Virus record (IMG/VR): IMGVR_UViG_3300014501_000016
Location: 1-64,000 of that record
Direction: 5' to 3' (one strand)
DNA: 64,000 nucleotides
DNA from: a virus
Shown: positions 55,521-63,902 of the stretch, one piece after another
Position numbering within the stretch: the stretch's first letter is position 1
Layout: every line of letters begins with the position of its first letter
Notes under the pieces: generated by a model
Told to the model about the DNA's origin: nothing
What the model saw: the letters and a program-made list of their open reading frames with translations, nothing else
Database searches by the model: none
Made by a program: the position numbers and the translations under genes

Positions 55521-57760
55521 TCCGACACCTCTTCCATATCGGAATCAGTCGCAAACAATCCCGACGACGCGCTCAGGGCATTTCCTAGATTACGGCAAGC
55601 CTGCTGGTAGAAACTGGGCTTTAGCTCGCTCCCGAGGAACCGTCGTCCCATTTCCAACGCAACGAAACCTTCTGAGCCAATGCCAGCGAACGGGCTCCAC
55701 ACCACGTCCCCGGGATTCGACCATAACTTGACGGCCCGACGGATCACCTCCAGTTGCAGCGGGCAGATATGGCGCTCGTCGTTGTGCTCTCTCGCCGACC
55801 GGTATTGAAGCGTGTCCGATGGGTTGATGTCCATCCAAACCGGCGACGCGTATTGCTGCCACAACTGAACAGGGAAGTCTTCCGAGGTGTGCTCCACCCG
55901 CTCGGGGTTGTCGCCTGGCTTGCGCATGGTAACCAGATAGTCAGGCACTCCCTGGCGGCTCATACATGAGTCTTTTTTGATCTGTTTATGGAGAAGGCCA
56001 AGCGCTTTTGTCCGCTGCATGGCAGTGACCGGATCTTTCCATATGCAGACCTCGGAGTGATAAATAAATCCCGCGGCCTCAAAGGCGCGGATAATTTCGC
56101 CGCGAAAGTCGCGTATGCCGATAACCCCATCGCGCACCTTCGACGTGGGCAGATTCATGCAGTGGATCGATACTAATCGGCCGGGCATTATGGCGCGGTA
56201 TGACTCTGCTATCAGGAACTTGTAATGCTCCCAGAATTCGCCAGCGTCCCGGGAATTGCCAAAGTCCCGCTCCGAGTTGGAGTACGTGTAGAGCGATTGG
56301 AATGGCGGGGAATAAACCGAGTAGTGGATGGAATCGCTCGGCAGTTCGCGCGCCAGGTCCACGCAATCGGCAAGATGCATGGTCCAATTAGCAGAGTCGC
56401 GAACCTCGCGAGCATAGTTTGACTCGCTGCGCACGGTTCCTTTAAGGTTCATCCTGGTAAGTTCCTGCATGTTTTGAAGCATCTCTTCCGCCATCTCCTC
56501 GGCCTCCCTCTCTTTGCGTTTCAGGTTTTCAAGTACGTTGCCTTCAGTGGAAGCCGCGATGATGTGCGCGTGGACCGGCCGGTTCTGGCCAAACCTCCAA
56601 CAGCGCCTGATGGCCTGATAGAACTGCTCCCATGAGTCATTCACGCCAACGAATGCCTGATGTGAACAGACTTGGTAATTCATGCCGAACCCAGCGATAG
56701 AGCACTTAGTCACAAACTTAGGGATTCTGCCGGCCGCGAACTCGAGCGATTTCCACGTCTTGTCTTCGGGATCATCCGATCCTGTAAGTTCCACGGCGCC
56801 CTTGATTGCAGCGGTCAAAGACTGGCTCTCGGTATTCAAGTTAGTCCAGATAATCCAGTTCTCGTCTGGCTCCGCGGCCACGATCTCAGCGCACTTCTTT
56901 ACGCGAGCGGCGACCGTGGACCGGCGCGCGGACAATCGCTCAGAGAGGGTTTGCGCCGGCATAGCAAACAGCATTCCATCGCTGGGCTTTTCTACGTCAA
57001 CGATGTGTTCGTGGTAGATCAGCGGCGGGAGCACGAAAGGCCCATCGTCATAGCCGATGTCGGACGGCTTGCGAATGTTGACAGCCCAAGAGCATACCCA
57101 TTTCCAAAACTCTTTGCGCGCGTGACCTTTGAGTCTCCACTTTTGCGTCTCGCCGCCATCATGGACAAAGAACATGGACAGCATTTCCGTTGCGCTCATC
57201 ACTCCCAGGAACTCGGCGTGGTTGCCTAATTCCATATGGTCGTTTGGTGCAGGCGTCGCAGTCGCAGCGAGCCGATACGGTGTATCCGCAAAAACCTCGA
57301 TCAACCGGGCCCTAGTTTTGCCATCAAAAGACTTCAAAATGCTGGATTCGTCGAGAGCCACGCCTGCGTAGTCCGATGGATCGAACCCGTCCAGGCGTTC
57401 GTAGTTTGTAATCACGACAGAACTGGTCGGCTTGCCGGACTTTTGATAAGCTGCGTCAATGCCAAACTTTGTAGCTTCGCCGATAAGTTGATGGGCGACG
57501 GCCAGCGGGGCGAGAATTAACACCGGGCTCCCGGTCTGTTGCTCCACGATGCGCGCCCAGTCTAACTCAATGAGAGACTTTCCCATGCCCGTGCCCAGGA
57601 ACGCCGCAGACCTTCCCAGGCGGAGCGCCCACATCGTTACGTCGCGTTGGTGTGGGAACATGGCAGAGTTGAGCTCGGGCACCTCGATCATGCCAGCGAT
57701 CCGTGGTGTGAACCTTTTATCGGCAAGAAACTGTTCGTAGCTCACGCAATCACCCGCCAT
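55517..57760 (-). CDS. SNF2-type helicase fused to a DNA methyltransferase
   Basis: 747 residues. The N-terminal ATPase: FPHQRDVTMWALRLGRSAAF, Walker A LGTGMGKSLIELDWAR, LDESSILKSFDGKTR, LAATATPAPND, and a C-terminal RecA lobe with FYQAIRRCWRFGQNRPVHA. The methyltransferase follows from about residue 470: motif IV HYSVYSPPFQSLYTYSN, later motif I region WSNPGDVVWSPFAGIGSEGF. The S-P-P-F box indicates an amino (N4 or N6) methyltransferase. It may methylate phage DNA while translocating, to evade restriction. Fusion in one chain is seen in other phages; specificity unknown. Confidence 0.88.
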   Translation of the reverse strand: MAGDCVSYEQFLADKRFTPRIAGMIEVPELNSAMFPHQRDVTMWALRLGRSAAFLGTGMGKSLIELDWARIVEQQTGSPVLILAPLAVAHQLIGEATKFGIDAAYQKSGKPTSSVVITNYERLDGFDPSDYAGVALDESSILKSFDGKTRARLIEVFADTPYRLAATATPAPNDHMELGNHAEFLGVMSATEMLSMFFVHDGGETQKWRLKGHARKEFWKWVCSWAVNIRKPSDIGYDDGPFVLPPLIYHEHIVDVEKPSDGMLFAMPAQTLSERLSARRSTVAARVKKCAEIVAAEPDENWIIWTNLNTESQSLTAAIKGAVELTGSDDPEDKTWKSLEFAAGRIPKFVTKCSIAGFGMNYQVCSHQAFVGVNDSWEQFYQAIRRCWRFGQNRPVHAHIIAASTEGNVLENLKRKEREAEEMAEEMLQNMQELTRMNLKGTVRSESNYAREVRDSANWTMHLADCVDLARELPSDSIHYSVYSPPFQSLYTYSNSERDFGNSRDAGEFWEHYKFLIAESYRAIMPGRLVSIHCMNLPTSKVRDGVIGIRDFRGEIIRAFEAAGFIYHSEVCIWKDPVTAMQRTKALGLLHKQIKKDSCMSRQGVPDYLVTMRKPGDNPERVEHTSEDFPVQLWQQYASPVWMDINPSDTLQYRSAREHNDERHICPLQLEVIRRAVKLWSNPGDVVWSPFAGIGSEGFVALEMGRRFLGSELKPSFYQQACRNLGNALSASSGLFATDSDMEEVSE

Positions 57761-57927
57761 TCTTTATCGAGTTCGCAACAGTAACAATTAATCGCCCGGT
57801 TCAAACACGCGATGAAAGCCCGGGCCTCTTCGACTGACATTCGCTGGGCCCCATAAATCCTGATCGGGCTCCGGTCACCCATCACGACCCGGATGCCGTT
57901 CTCTTCAAAGACGATGACCGGCCTCAT
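57742..57927 (-). CDS. small hypothetical early protein
   Basis: 61 residues from ATG 57927: MRPVIVFEENGIRVVMGDRS, RMSVEEARAFIACLNRAINC, then YCCELDKEW. Small beta-alpha protein. ATGA overlap with the cold-shock-like gene and 19-base overlap with the helicase gene. Unknown. Confidence 0.6.
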   Translation of the reverse strand: MRPVIVFEENGIRVVMGDRSPIRIYGAQRMSVEEARAFIACLNRAINCYCCELDKEWRVIA

Positions 57928-58175
57928 GACTTCACCCTGATTTCGAGCGCGTGCGGATAACGTGCGCTGTGCTTCTTTTCTGCGGCCGGCGTGAATTCGA
58001 CTCTGGTCCCGACCGCGATCTCGCATTTGTGAGCCTGCCCACACCCGCAATCGCCCATGAAGTGGCTCGCGTGTGCGTAAAAGGTCCGGCCGTCAGACGC
58101 GATCAGGCCCAGACCTTCGCGCACCTTCCAAAACGTGACGATGCCCGTGAGCCGAGTTGAGGTGGCCGTGGTCAT
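57924..58175 (-). CDS. cold-shock domain-like protein with Cys insertion
   Basis: 83 residues. LTGIVTFWKVREGLGLIASD (RNP1-like GLGLI), RTFYAHASHF (RNP2-like), VGTRVEFTPAAEKKHSARYP and HALEIRV follow the CspA layout. Between the strands there is an extra GDCGCGQAHKCEI with three Cys and a His, not usual in CspA. Probably a single-stranded nucleic-acid binder. ATGA-coupled on both sides. Confidence 0.78.
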   Translation of the reverse strand: MTTATSTRLTGIVTFWKVREGLGLIASDGRTFYAHASHFMGDCGCGQAHKCEIAVGTRVEFTPAAEKKHSARYPHALEIRVKS

Positions 58176-58660
58176 GGGGTTTCCTTGAGCTTAGGGGTGA
58201 TGTTGGCTACGGCTGCACGAATGTCAGCCCTGCGATGCTTCTCGCACTTGTCATAAAAGAATCCCGGAGTGGTTGCATCGGAGTAAGAATGCTTGGCGAC
58301 CGCGTCGCAATCCGCGCAGTTGGCTTCTGGTGCGGGACAGGTGGCCTCAACCATTTCACGCAACTGGTCCACGGCGGCCTGGAGCTCGTCCGCCAAATCT
58401 TCATAGCGAGATGCTATGACGATTAATCCTGCATGCTTTTCCCTCTCCCGGCATAGCTGGGCCTCTAGGTCGGATATCTCCTCGCAGAACGTTACGACTT
58501 CCTGCCATACAGATCTGACGCCTTTAAATTTATCTTGCGGATCGTCCTCGATGGGAGGCAGCATAGATACCTGAACTTTTGCGAGCTTGTATCTCATGCG
58601 CCATCTCTCAGGCATATGCCGGGCATCATCCACTGCGGTTGTTTTGGCTGGGTCAGTCAT
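58172..58660 (-). CDS. hypothetical early protein, coiled coil plus Cys cluster
   Basis: 162 residues. WQEVVTFCEEISDLEAQLCR and YEDLADELQAAVDQLREMVE are coiled-coil helices. The C-terminal CPAPEANCADCDAVAKHSYS and YDKCEKHRRADIR carry Cys/His for a possible zinc site. Unknown function. Confidence 0.62.
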   Translation of the reverse strand: MTDPAKTTAVDDARHMPERWRMRYKLAKVQVSMLPPIEDDPQDKFKGVRSVWQEVVTFCEEISDLEAQLCREREKHAGLIVIASRYEDLADELQAAVDQLREMVEATCPAPEANCADCDAVAKHSYSDATTPGFFYDKCEKHRRADIRAAVANITPKLKETP

Positions 58661-58920
58661 GGATTCGCAACTCCTTGGGAATGTAATAGTGCAGCACGCC
58701 CTTCTTCGTGGGCCTCGTTTATGTGCTCGTAGAATTCGATCAGCTTGTTTGCACGCCGGTGTGCTTCTTCGCCGCCGGGCTGAGATGCTCGAATCATCAA
58801 CGCGATGTCGCCAGATAGCGGGGCATACTTGATAAATAGTCGCAGCGCTTTCTCCAGCTCCCTAATCTTGCTCTGGGCAGCTACCAGCTCGTTGATGTGA
58901 GTTGTGTCTATGGGTTTCAT
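58657..58920 (-). CDS. hypothetical early protein
   Basis: 87 residues, helical: HINELVAAQSKIRELEKALR, IALMIRASQPGGEEAHRRAN, KLIEFYEHINEAHEEGRAAL. ATGA-coupled to the next gene. Unknown. Confidence 0.6.
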   Translation of the reverse strand: MKPIDTTHINELVAAQSKIRELEKALRLFIKYAPLSGDIALMIRASQPGGEEAHRRANKLIEFYEHINEAHEEGRAALLHSQGVANP

Positions 58921-58923
58921 GGC

Positions 58924-59145
58924 TCAATACCACATGCAAACATCGATGGCGGACTGACCACAGCGAGAACATGTCGCTGATTCACCGCGATCAAACTTAA
59001 TAACCGGTCCGTCCCACGCGTGACTGTCTTCTTTCCCGTCCACGCATTGCGGTCCACACACGTGTCGAGTAACGGTAACGCGCTTGATCTCCTCGGTACC
59101 CATAAAATGCTCTCCTTCCTCGTCTTCCATCGGCTCATTCCACAT
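58924..59145 (-). CDS. small Cys-containing early protein
   Basis: 73 residues from ATG 59145 with CAGGAGGAAT upstream. An acidic N-terminus (EPMEDEEGEHFMGTEEIKR), then HVCGPQCVDGKEDSHAWDGP and SATCSRCGQSAIDVCMWY. A zinc-ribbon-like arrangement of five Cys and two His. Unknown. Confidence 0.6.
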   Translation of the reverse strand: MWNEPMEDEEGEHFMGTEEIKRVTVTRHVCGPQCVDGKEDSHAWDGPVIKFDRGESATCSRCGQSAIDVCMWY

Positions 59146-59339
59146 TACAATTCCTCCTGGCGCAGGACAGAGCCGCTCTTCTCTCTGGCTGTAGTTTCTG
59201 GCGCGGTAAATTCGTTTCCCTTGTGCCAATTGCACTTACCACCAGGATTTCGTACCGGTCGTCTGCAAATCTGATCGCCGTTAGAATCAAGCTTGCTCCC
59301 GTTCTTACACGGCGTACCGCAAAAGAAGTCGTAGCTCAT
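59145..59339 (-). CDS. small Cys-rich early protein
   Basis: 64 residues: MSYDFFCGTPCKNGSKLDSN, then CRRPVRNPGGKCNWHKGNEF. Four Cys and one His in the first 40 residues. GAAGGAG upstream of the ATG. Unknown. Confidence 0.6.
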   Translation of the reverse strand: MSYDFFCGTPCKNGSKLDSNGDQICRRPVRNPGGKCNWHKGNEFTAPETTAREKSGSVLRQEEL

Positions 59340-59398
59340 GGCAGCAACTCCTTCGGTACTCGGGACAGCAGAGAATTTATTCGCGCTGCCTTTTTCAT
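59336..59398 (-). CDS. possible 20-residue coupled peptide
   Basis: MKKAARINSLLSRVPKELLP. The ATG overlaps the upstream stop (ATGA) and its stop overlaps the downstream ATG (ATGA). The frame contains the ribosome site of the next gene, so it may act as a translation-coupling leader rather than a functional protein. Confidence 0.4.
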   Translation of the reverse strand: MKKAARINSLLSRVPKELLP

Positions 59399-59643
59399 CT
59401 GAGCCACAGACAGCGACATCCGTAGGGCAGCATTTCCTTCAGTTCTCGGGCAAGATCTCTAATGGTGGCTTCGCGATCTCTTACTAGGAATTCGGCTGAC
59501 AGCACGCGCTTGGCCAACTCGGAGATCTCTTCATATGTCGGCCCCTGCGCCAAAACCATTCCGTGAGCAAGCATTCTTACCGCATGGGCTAATTGCTGTA
59601 GCCTTACTTCGGATATTTCAGGCACAACCCTATCTGCGCTCAA
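59395..59643 (-). CDS. hypothetical early protein
   Basis: 82 residues if started at TTG 59643 (TTGA overlap, GAGGGG upstream), or 76 from GTG 59625. VPEISEVRLQQLAHAVRMLA, EEISELAKRVLSAEFLVRDR, EATIRDLARELKEML. Fully helical. Unknown. Confidence 0.55.
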   Translation of the reverse strand: MSADRVVPEISEVRLQQLAHAVRMLAHGMVLAQGPTYEEISELAKRVLSAEFLVRDREATIRDLARELKEMLPYGCRCLWLR

Positions 59644-60272
59644 AACGTCCCCTCTTTCGCGTTCTCCTGGTCGATCAACGTGGACAGGTGCGCGAGATAG
59701 TCCGTGCCCTGGTACTCGCCCTGGTGCTTGCTGCCCTGTTCGCGTGACCATCCGAGATGGGACCATGCTTCGAGGACTGGCGATTCAGGTTCGGGCTGAT
59801 TCGTCTCGGTCGATTGGGTTTTCGTATCGTGAATTTGCGGGTTCGTCTCGGGAATCGCGCCGTTCGTCTTGACCGCGTGAAGCTTCATGGATACCCGTTT
59901 GAGGCCAGCCTTGACCATGACCTCTTTGTCCGCTTTGAGGTCCGGTGAACCCCACACGCGGATGCAGTCTACGGTTTCGCCGCCAAGTTGACATTGCGTG
60001 GGATAGATCGTGATCCGCTTGCCGACCCACTCACGGAGCGATGCTGTCACGGGAAAGATTTCGCTGATTAAACAAGCGTTTGTTTTGTTCAGCACGAGCA
60101 ACTTCTTTTTGCCCACAAAGGTAAGAATGATTCCCGACTTCTTTCCTTTGCTCGTTACGAGCGTGTCTTTGTTTATCGCGCCAATCGTGAGCGTGACCGT
60201 TTTCTTGTTCAGGTCCTCGGCGGAAAGATACTTATCCGGGAACTCTTCTTTTAGGCTGCCTATAGTTTCCAT
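59640..60272 (-). CDS. phage recombination-region protein, function unknown
   Basis: 210 residues. The N-terminal 120 residues are a compact beta-rich, perhaps OB-like domain: LSAEDLNKKTVTLTIGAINK, SGIILTFVGKKKLLVLNKTN, LREWVGKRITIYPTQCQLGG, DCIRVWGSPDLKA. The C-terminal part is polar and disordered, ending with a short helix. It sits next to RecE-like nuclease and DUF1351-like genes, so single-strand binding or annealing support is plausible. Confidence 0.68.
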   Translation of the reverse strand: METIGSLKEEFPDKYLSAEDLNKKTVTLTIGAINKDTLVTSKGKKSGIILTFVGKKKLLVLNKTNACLISEIFPVTASLREWVGKRITIYPTQCQLGGETVDCIRVWGSPDLKADKEVMVKAGLKRVSMKLHAVKTNGAIPETNPQIHDTKTQSTETNQPEPESPVLEAWSHLGWSREQGSKHQGEYQGTDYLAHLSTLIDQENAKEGTF

Positions 60273-60281
60273 CGCCAGCTC

Positions 60282-61481
60282 CTAGTAAGTGATCGAAACG
60301 TTCGGAACTTCGCCCGCATCGATCAGGCCGATCACAACCACAGCGCTTGCTGCGTCGATCCCGTGAGCCACGAGCACGTTCACCGCGGCGCTTCCGATAT
60401 CGGCTCGGTGCGCCTTATCGGCCTCCCGTTTCTTTCTCTCGCGTGCGATCGCATCCCGCTTCTCGTCCTCGGCTTTGCGAATGTCTTCCTGGCGCTTCCG
60501 TTCAGCGACAACGGCGGCATGACGGTCGAGCTCGGCCAGTCTCTCGGCTGCTATCCGGTCCGTCTCAACTTTCGCCGCCGCTGCTTTGCGGTCGATTTCG
60601 GCAATGCGCTCACGTTCCTCTGCGGCCAACTTATCGCGCTGAGCCTTCGCCCTGGCATCGTCAATTGACTTCTGAAGCCGCGCCTCGGACTCTTTCCGTT
60701 CACGTTCAAGTCGCGATTTTTCCTCGGCTGCGATACGGTTCAGTTCATCTTCCCGTTGCTTGGCTGCGAGCGAGTTCGCTTCCTCGCGGCGTTTGGCTTC
60801 GGCCTCAGCCTTCAGTCGCGCATCTTCCGCAATCTTGGTCTCGCGCTCGACCCGGGCCTTCTCTTCGGCTTCGGCGCGGAGACGGTTTTGCTGTTCGCGC
60901 TCAGCGTCGGCCCTCAGGATGCGGCCTTCCTGTTCTTTCAGGTTCCACGCGGCCTTATCGTGTGCGGCCAATGCGCGCTTGGTGAATTCCTGGAAGTTGT
61001 GATCCCACAGCCCATCCAGCCTTTTGGATGTGCGGCAAACCACATCAATGGAGACGAATGACGATGCGGCGATCTCGGACATCGCCAGGATTCTATCCTC
61101 GTGCCCCTTGACGCGAGCGGTTTCGGCATTCCTCCACTCGGTGAGCGGTGCCATTACCTCATTTTTGAGCGCCTCGAGTTCATCCCAGACGAGGCGACCC
61201 TCGGCATCGACCGCGGACAGGCGCCTCTTCTCGTCCGCAACCAGGGACTTGCGCTGGTCGTCGATGAACGTCTTGGTCCTGGCCACCTTATAGGCGAGTG
61301 AACCGATCGCTTTCCGGCCCGCTTCCGAGCCGATGTCCGTCTCGATTGCGCGAACCTCGGCCTTGATGCGCTCGAGGATTGGATTGAGGGCACCCGGGGA
61401 GAATAGCTGCACCGCGGTCATGTGCTCGACCGTAACTAAGGCTGTAGCTGGCTCTGCGACTTCTACTGAATCATCTCGCAC
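60282..61481 (-). CDS. long coiled-coil protein, DUF1351-like
   Basis: 399 residues. The N-terminal domain (LNPILERIKAEVRAIETDIG, GSLAYKVARTKTFIDDQRKS) is followed by about 220 residues of Ala/Glu/Arg/Lys heptads (RREEANSLAAKQREDELNRI). A small C-terminal domain follows (VLVAHGIDAASAVVVIGLID). DUF1351-type proteins accompany phage recombinases, and the coiled coil here is unusually long. Possible nuclease/recombinase scaffold. Confidence 0.72.
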   Translation of the reverse strand: MRDDSVEVAEPATALVTVEHMTAVQLFSPGALNPILERIKAEVRAIETDIGSEAGRKAIGSLAYKVARTKTFIDDQRKSLVADEKRRLSAVDAEGRLVWDELEALKNEVMAPLTEWRNAETARVKGHEDRILAMSEIAASSFVSIDVVCRTSKRLDGLWDHNFQEFTKRALAAHDKAAWNLKEQEGRILRADAEREQQNRLRAEAEEKARVERETKIAEDARLKAEAEAKRREEANSLAAKQREDELNRIAAEEKSRLERERKESEARLQKSIDDARAKAQRDKLAAEERERIAEIDRKAAAAKVETDRIAAERLAELDRHAAVVAERKRQEDIRKAEDEKRDAIARERKKREADKAHRADIGSAAVNVLVAHGIDAASAVVVIGLIDAGEVPNVSITY

Positions 61482-61484
61482 GTG

Positions 61485-61619
61485 TTACCTCTCGATCGGT
61501 TTCTCGATGATGCAAACTTCGAAGGATAGATGGGCGACTCCGGCGCGGTCGAAGCTGTCGCTGATCGACTCACCGTTAACGCGTGAGTCCGGAGCCGTTC
61601 CAGTCATTAGCTGAGCCAT
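61485..61619 (-). CDS. small hypothetical early protein
   Basis: 44 residues from ATG 61619 with GGGGGAT upstream: MAQLMTGTAPDSRVNGESIS, then RAGVAHLSFEVCIIEKPIER. It lies between nuclease and coiled-coil genes. Unknown. Confidence 0.5.
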   Translation of the reverse strand: MAQLMTGTAPDSRVNGESISDSFDRAGVAHLSFEVCIIEKPIER

Positions 61620-61687
61620 CTATCCCCCGTCCCGGGAAGCTTCGGCAACAAGGGCCTAATTACACCTTTGCCCGGGATTTACCAATG

Positions 61688-62527
61688 TCATCTCTCAATA
61701 GGTTCCAAACCACTGAATTCAAAGTCACCGCCCGGAAACGCCCACGACGGCAACTGCAGCTTCTGTTCACCTTCGACCGCAGCCGGCCACTTGTTCGTGC
61801 GCTCGCATTCGGCCAAGGTCTCGATCCATTTCGAAACCAGTTGCTGTCCCTGGCGCAGGACATCGTTCGTGGTCAAATAGACGGCGGTCTCATGCGGTGG
61901 CTTGCTCTCGACGGCGATTGTTACCATTCGCGGAAGTTGGTGATTGAGTTGAAAGAATCCGTTTTGATAGATGGCGTCTTGGCAGTGATATGCCATCTTC
62001 GCGTACTGGCTCGCGAATCTGAAGTCGCGGCAATCGATTGTGCTCTTCAGGCTGATCAGTACCGGCTCCTCATCGATTCCGATCTCAATGAAGTTGTCGA
62101 TGCGAGCCTTTAAATCCCGCCTGAACGATGGATCGCGCCAGACCATCGTGAGTTCTTTCTTGCCATGGCTAAGATACTTATGTGCGTCCGGATTCGCATG
62201 CACGGCTTCGACCATGCCGCGAATATGTGCCTCTTCCTTGACGTTGAGCAGAATCTTGCCTTCATTCTGTTCGCACCAATCTGTGTACTTGTGACCGGCG
62301 CGAATGCCGGGCCCGCTCCAGGTCGCGAACTTATACATATCCGGTTCCAGAATCGCAGTGTGCGCATGGTTGCCTAAGATCATCGGTGCAGTGGCCGGAG
62401 TCGGGTTATCAACGTTGTACCGGTAGGCAAGCGGTGATCTCTCGATATATTTGAGCGAGCTGAAGTTCACCGCCTCGATGGCGCAATATTCGTCGAATGG
62501 CAGTCCCTCGTAAAATCCAGGTTTCAT
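61688..62527 (-). CDS. RecE/PD-(D/E)XK-type exonuclease
   Basis: 279 residues. FYEGLPFDEYCAIEAVNFSS and LKYIERSPLAYRYNVDN are the typical opening of RecE-like/DUF3799 nucleases, then GNHAHTAILEPD. The catalytic block is RDLKARIDNFIEIG ... PVLISLKSTIDCRDFRFASQ (D and x-x-K), and YHCQDAIYQNGFFQL follows. It would resect double-stranded ends for single-strand annealing recombination. The partner annealase is not obvious in the window. Confidence 0.82.
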   Translation of the reverse strand: MKPGFYEGLPFDEYCAIEAVNFSSLKYIERSPLAYRYNVDNPTPATAPMILGNHAHTAILEPDMYKFATWSGPGIRAGHKYTDWCEQNEGKILLNVKEEAHIRGMVEAVHANPDAHKYLSHGKKELTMVWRDPSFRRDLKARIDNFIEIGIDEEPVLISLKSTIDCRDFRFASQYAKMAYHCQDAIYQNGFFQLNHQLPRMVTIAVESKPPHETAVYLTTNDVLRQGQQLVSKWIETLAECERTNKWPAAVEGEQKLQLPSWAFPGGDFEFSGLEPIER

Positions 62528-62760
62528 AGGCTGGCCAACGTGAACCCGATCGCAAAACAGACGAGAGTAAACCCGATGCTGCCCAGGATCGCGCGAAAGA
62601 ACCGGACCGCATCCTCGCGTTCCTTGGCGCGTGCGAACATGTAAGCGGCTTGGGATTGATCCTGGCGCATGGTTTCGAAATGGGTCTCGTAGTCATATGG
62701 AATGACGATTCGAGAGCGAAGGAATTCTGGATTCTCGTAGGGACTATTAACTCGCATCAC
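62524..62760 (-). CDS. small tail-anchored membrane protein
   Basis: 78 residues from GTG 62760 or ATG 62757. A soluble N-terminus (SRIVIPYDYETHFETMRQDQ) and a C-terminal membrane helix (AILGSIGFTLVCFAIGFTLA). ATGA-coupled to the nuclease. Unknown. Confidence 0.6.
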   Translation of the reverse strand: MMRVNSPYENPEFLRSRIVIPYDYETHFETMRQDQSQAAYMFARAKEREDAVRFFRAILGSIGFTLVCFAIGFTLASL

Positions 62761-63074
62761 TGCACCGTCTCTTTCTGGTCTAACTCAAATTCAGTCGGAG
62801 GCCCATATTTGTCGTTAAGGTCAAGGATCATGCGAAGTAGACGGTCATGGCAGCAATCCAAGCAGGGGCAAACGATGTGACCGGGCTCGATCGATGACAG
62901 CATGTCGAGTTGGGCCCACCTGCGCTGTTCCTTTAGGTAACGATGGCGCGCACGCGCCCACTTCGCGCGCCTGGTTTCGCAGTTGAAGTCGATACCTGAA
63001 CTTCCACCGGGCCTGCAATCGCCGAAAGGTGGACACGGGCTCCATGCAAGGGAGATGTCTTCGTCGCTGATCAT
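62757..63074 (-). CDS. small Cys/His protein with CxxCxHDRxLRM motif
   Basis: 105 residues from ATG 63074. WSPCPPFGDCRPGG near the start, an Arg/Trp-rich helix (RRAKWARARHRYLKEQRRWA), then VCPCLDCCHDRLLRMILDLN. The last block is shared with the protein at 1721-2044. Probably metal-binding. It is embedded in the early operon by ATGA overlaps. Confidence 0.65.
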   Translation of the reverse strand: MISDEDISLAWSPCPPFGDCRPGGSSGIDFNCETRRAKWARARHRYLKEQRRWAQLDMLSSIEPGHIVCPCLDCCHDRLLRMILDLNDKYGPPTEFELDQKETVQ

Positions 63075-63439
63075 GATGACAACCCCCTCCATTCGATCCA
63101 GCGGCGCTGGAGTTCGGCCTTTGCTTCTGGGGTCTTGAGGCGGTTTAGGCACGCGGACGTCAGCCTTTCCGACACACCGTAAAGCGAATCCCAAAGCACA
63201 CCGCCGTGGTACCGCCCATTGCAATAGAAGGCGTTCGCTATCTCAGCGCAGATGAGGCACGTCTTTGTTTGCCAGTGGCTATTGTCATTGAATCCGCTGG
63301 CTAATTCGTAGAGTGTGCCCTTGGGAATCGTGCATTCACATTCGCTGCACTCCCACTGCTTGCCAGCATGAACGATCACGCACCTGTAGCCAGTGCACGC
63401 ATCGCCCGAGAAAGATAGGCAAACTCCGCAATCGCTCAT
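63071..63439 (-). CDS. Cys-rich zinc-binding-type early protein
   Basis: 122 residues from ATG 63439. CGVCLSFSGDACTGYRC, QWECSECECTIPKGTLYELA and TCLICAEIANAFYCNGRYHG carry about a dozen Cys. The middle resembles treble-clef or ribbon pairs, and the C-terminal helix is basic (AKAELQRRWIEWRG). Unknown partner. Confidence 0.65.
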   Translation of the reverse strand: MSDCGVCLSFSGDACTGYRCVIVHAGKQWECSECECTIPKGTLYELASGFNDNSHWQTKTCLICAEIANAFYCNGRYHGGVLWDSLYGVSERLTSACLNRLKTPEAKAELQRRWIEWRGLSS

Positions 63440-63600
63440 GACCGCACCTCGATCCCGTACAGCGACAAGTGCCGGTACAGCGTCGACCGCGAGATACCGA
63501 GCATGGACGCGGCCTTGTTCTTGTTGCCGCCACAGAGACCCATCACGAACACGATGTGAAGGCGGACGATGGTTGCGAGCGTGGTGTCCTGGTCGGTCAT
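63436..63600 (-). CDS. Fis-type HTH regulator
   Basis: 54 residues: TLATIVRLHIVFVMGLCGGN, KNKAASMLGISRSTLYRHLS, LYGIEVRS. This is the HTH_8/Fis DNA-binding fold alone, as at the C-terminus of NtrC-type activators. ATGA overlaps on both sides. Likely a phage transcription regulator. Confidence 0.72.
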   Translation of the reverse strand: MTDQDTTLATIVRLHIVFVMGLCGGNKNKAASMLGISRSTLYRHLSLYGIEVRS

Positions 63601-63845
63601 GCGGCACCTTCTGTCGGCGTCGCCACGAACGTGCGCTCATCCAACCCAGGATCAGGACGGGCAGAGTCCCAGACGAAACCCATCTCGGCACCGAGCTTCT
63701 TCCATGCCCTGTTCGCGATTTCCTGCGGGTCGTCGAACATGGGAACTCCACCGCTGGCGTACATTACTCGCTGATCGCGCGCCACTTTCATGGCTTCCAT
63801 CAGCGTTGCGAACTGCTCATCGTTCATTCGGAATTCGCGCTTCAT
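63597..63845 (-). CDS. hypothetical early protein
   Basis: 82 residues: MNDEQFATLMEAMKVARDQR, VMYASGGVPMFDDPQEIANR, AWKKLGAEMGFVWDS. Helical with an acidic C-terminus. Coupled to the HTH gene. Unknown. Confidence 0.6.
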   Translation of the reverse strand: MKREFRMNDEQFATLMEAMKVARDQRVMYASGGVPMFDDPQEIANRAWKKLGAEMGFVWDSARPDPGLDERTFVATPTEGAA

Positions 63846-63902
63846 GCCGCACCCTCCGATTCACTGCCCATCTCGTCGCGTTCGTACTCGTCGGAAGCCT
63901 GC

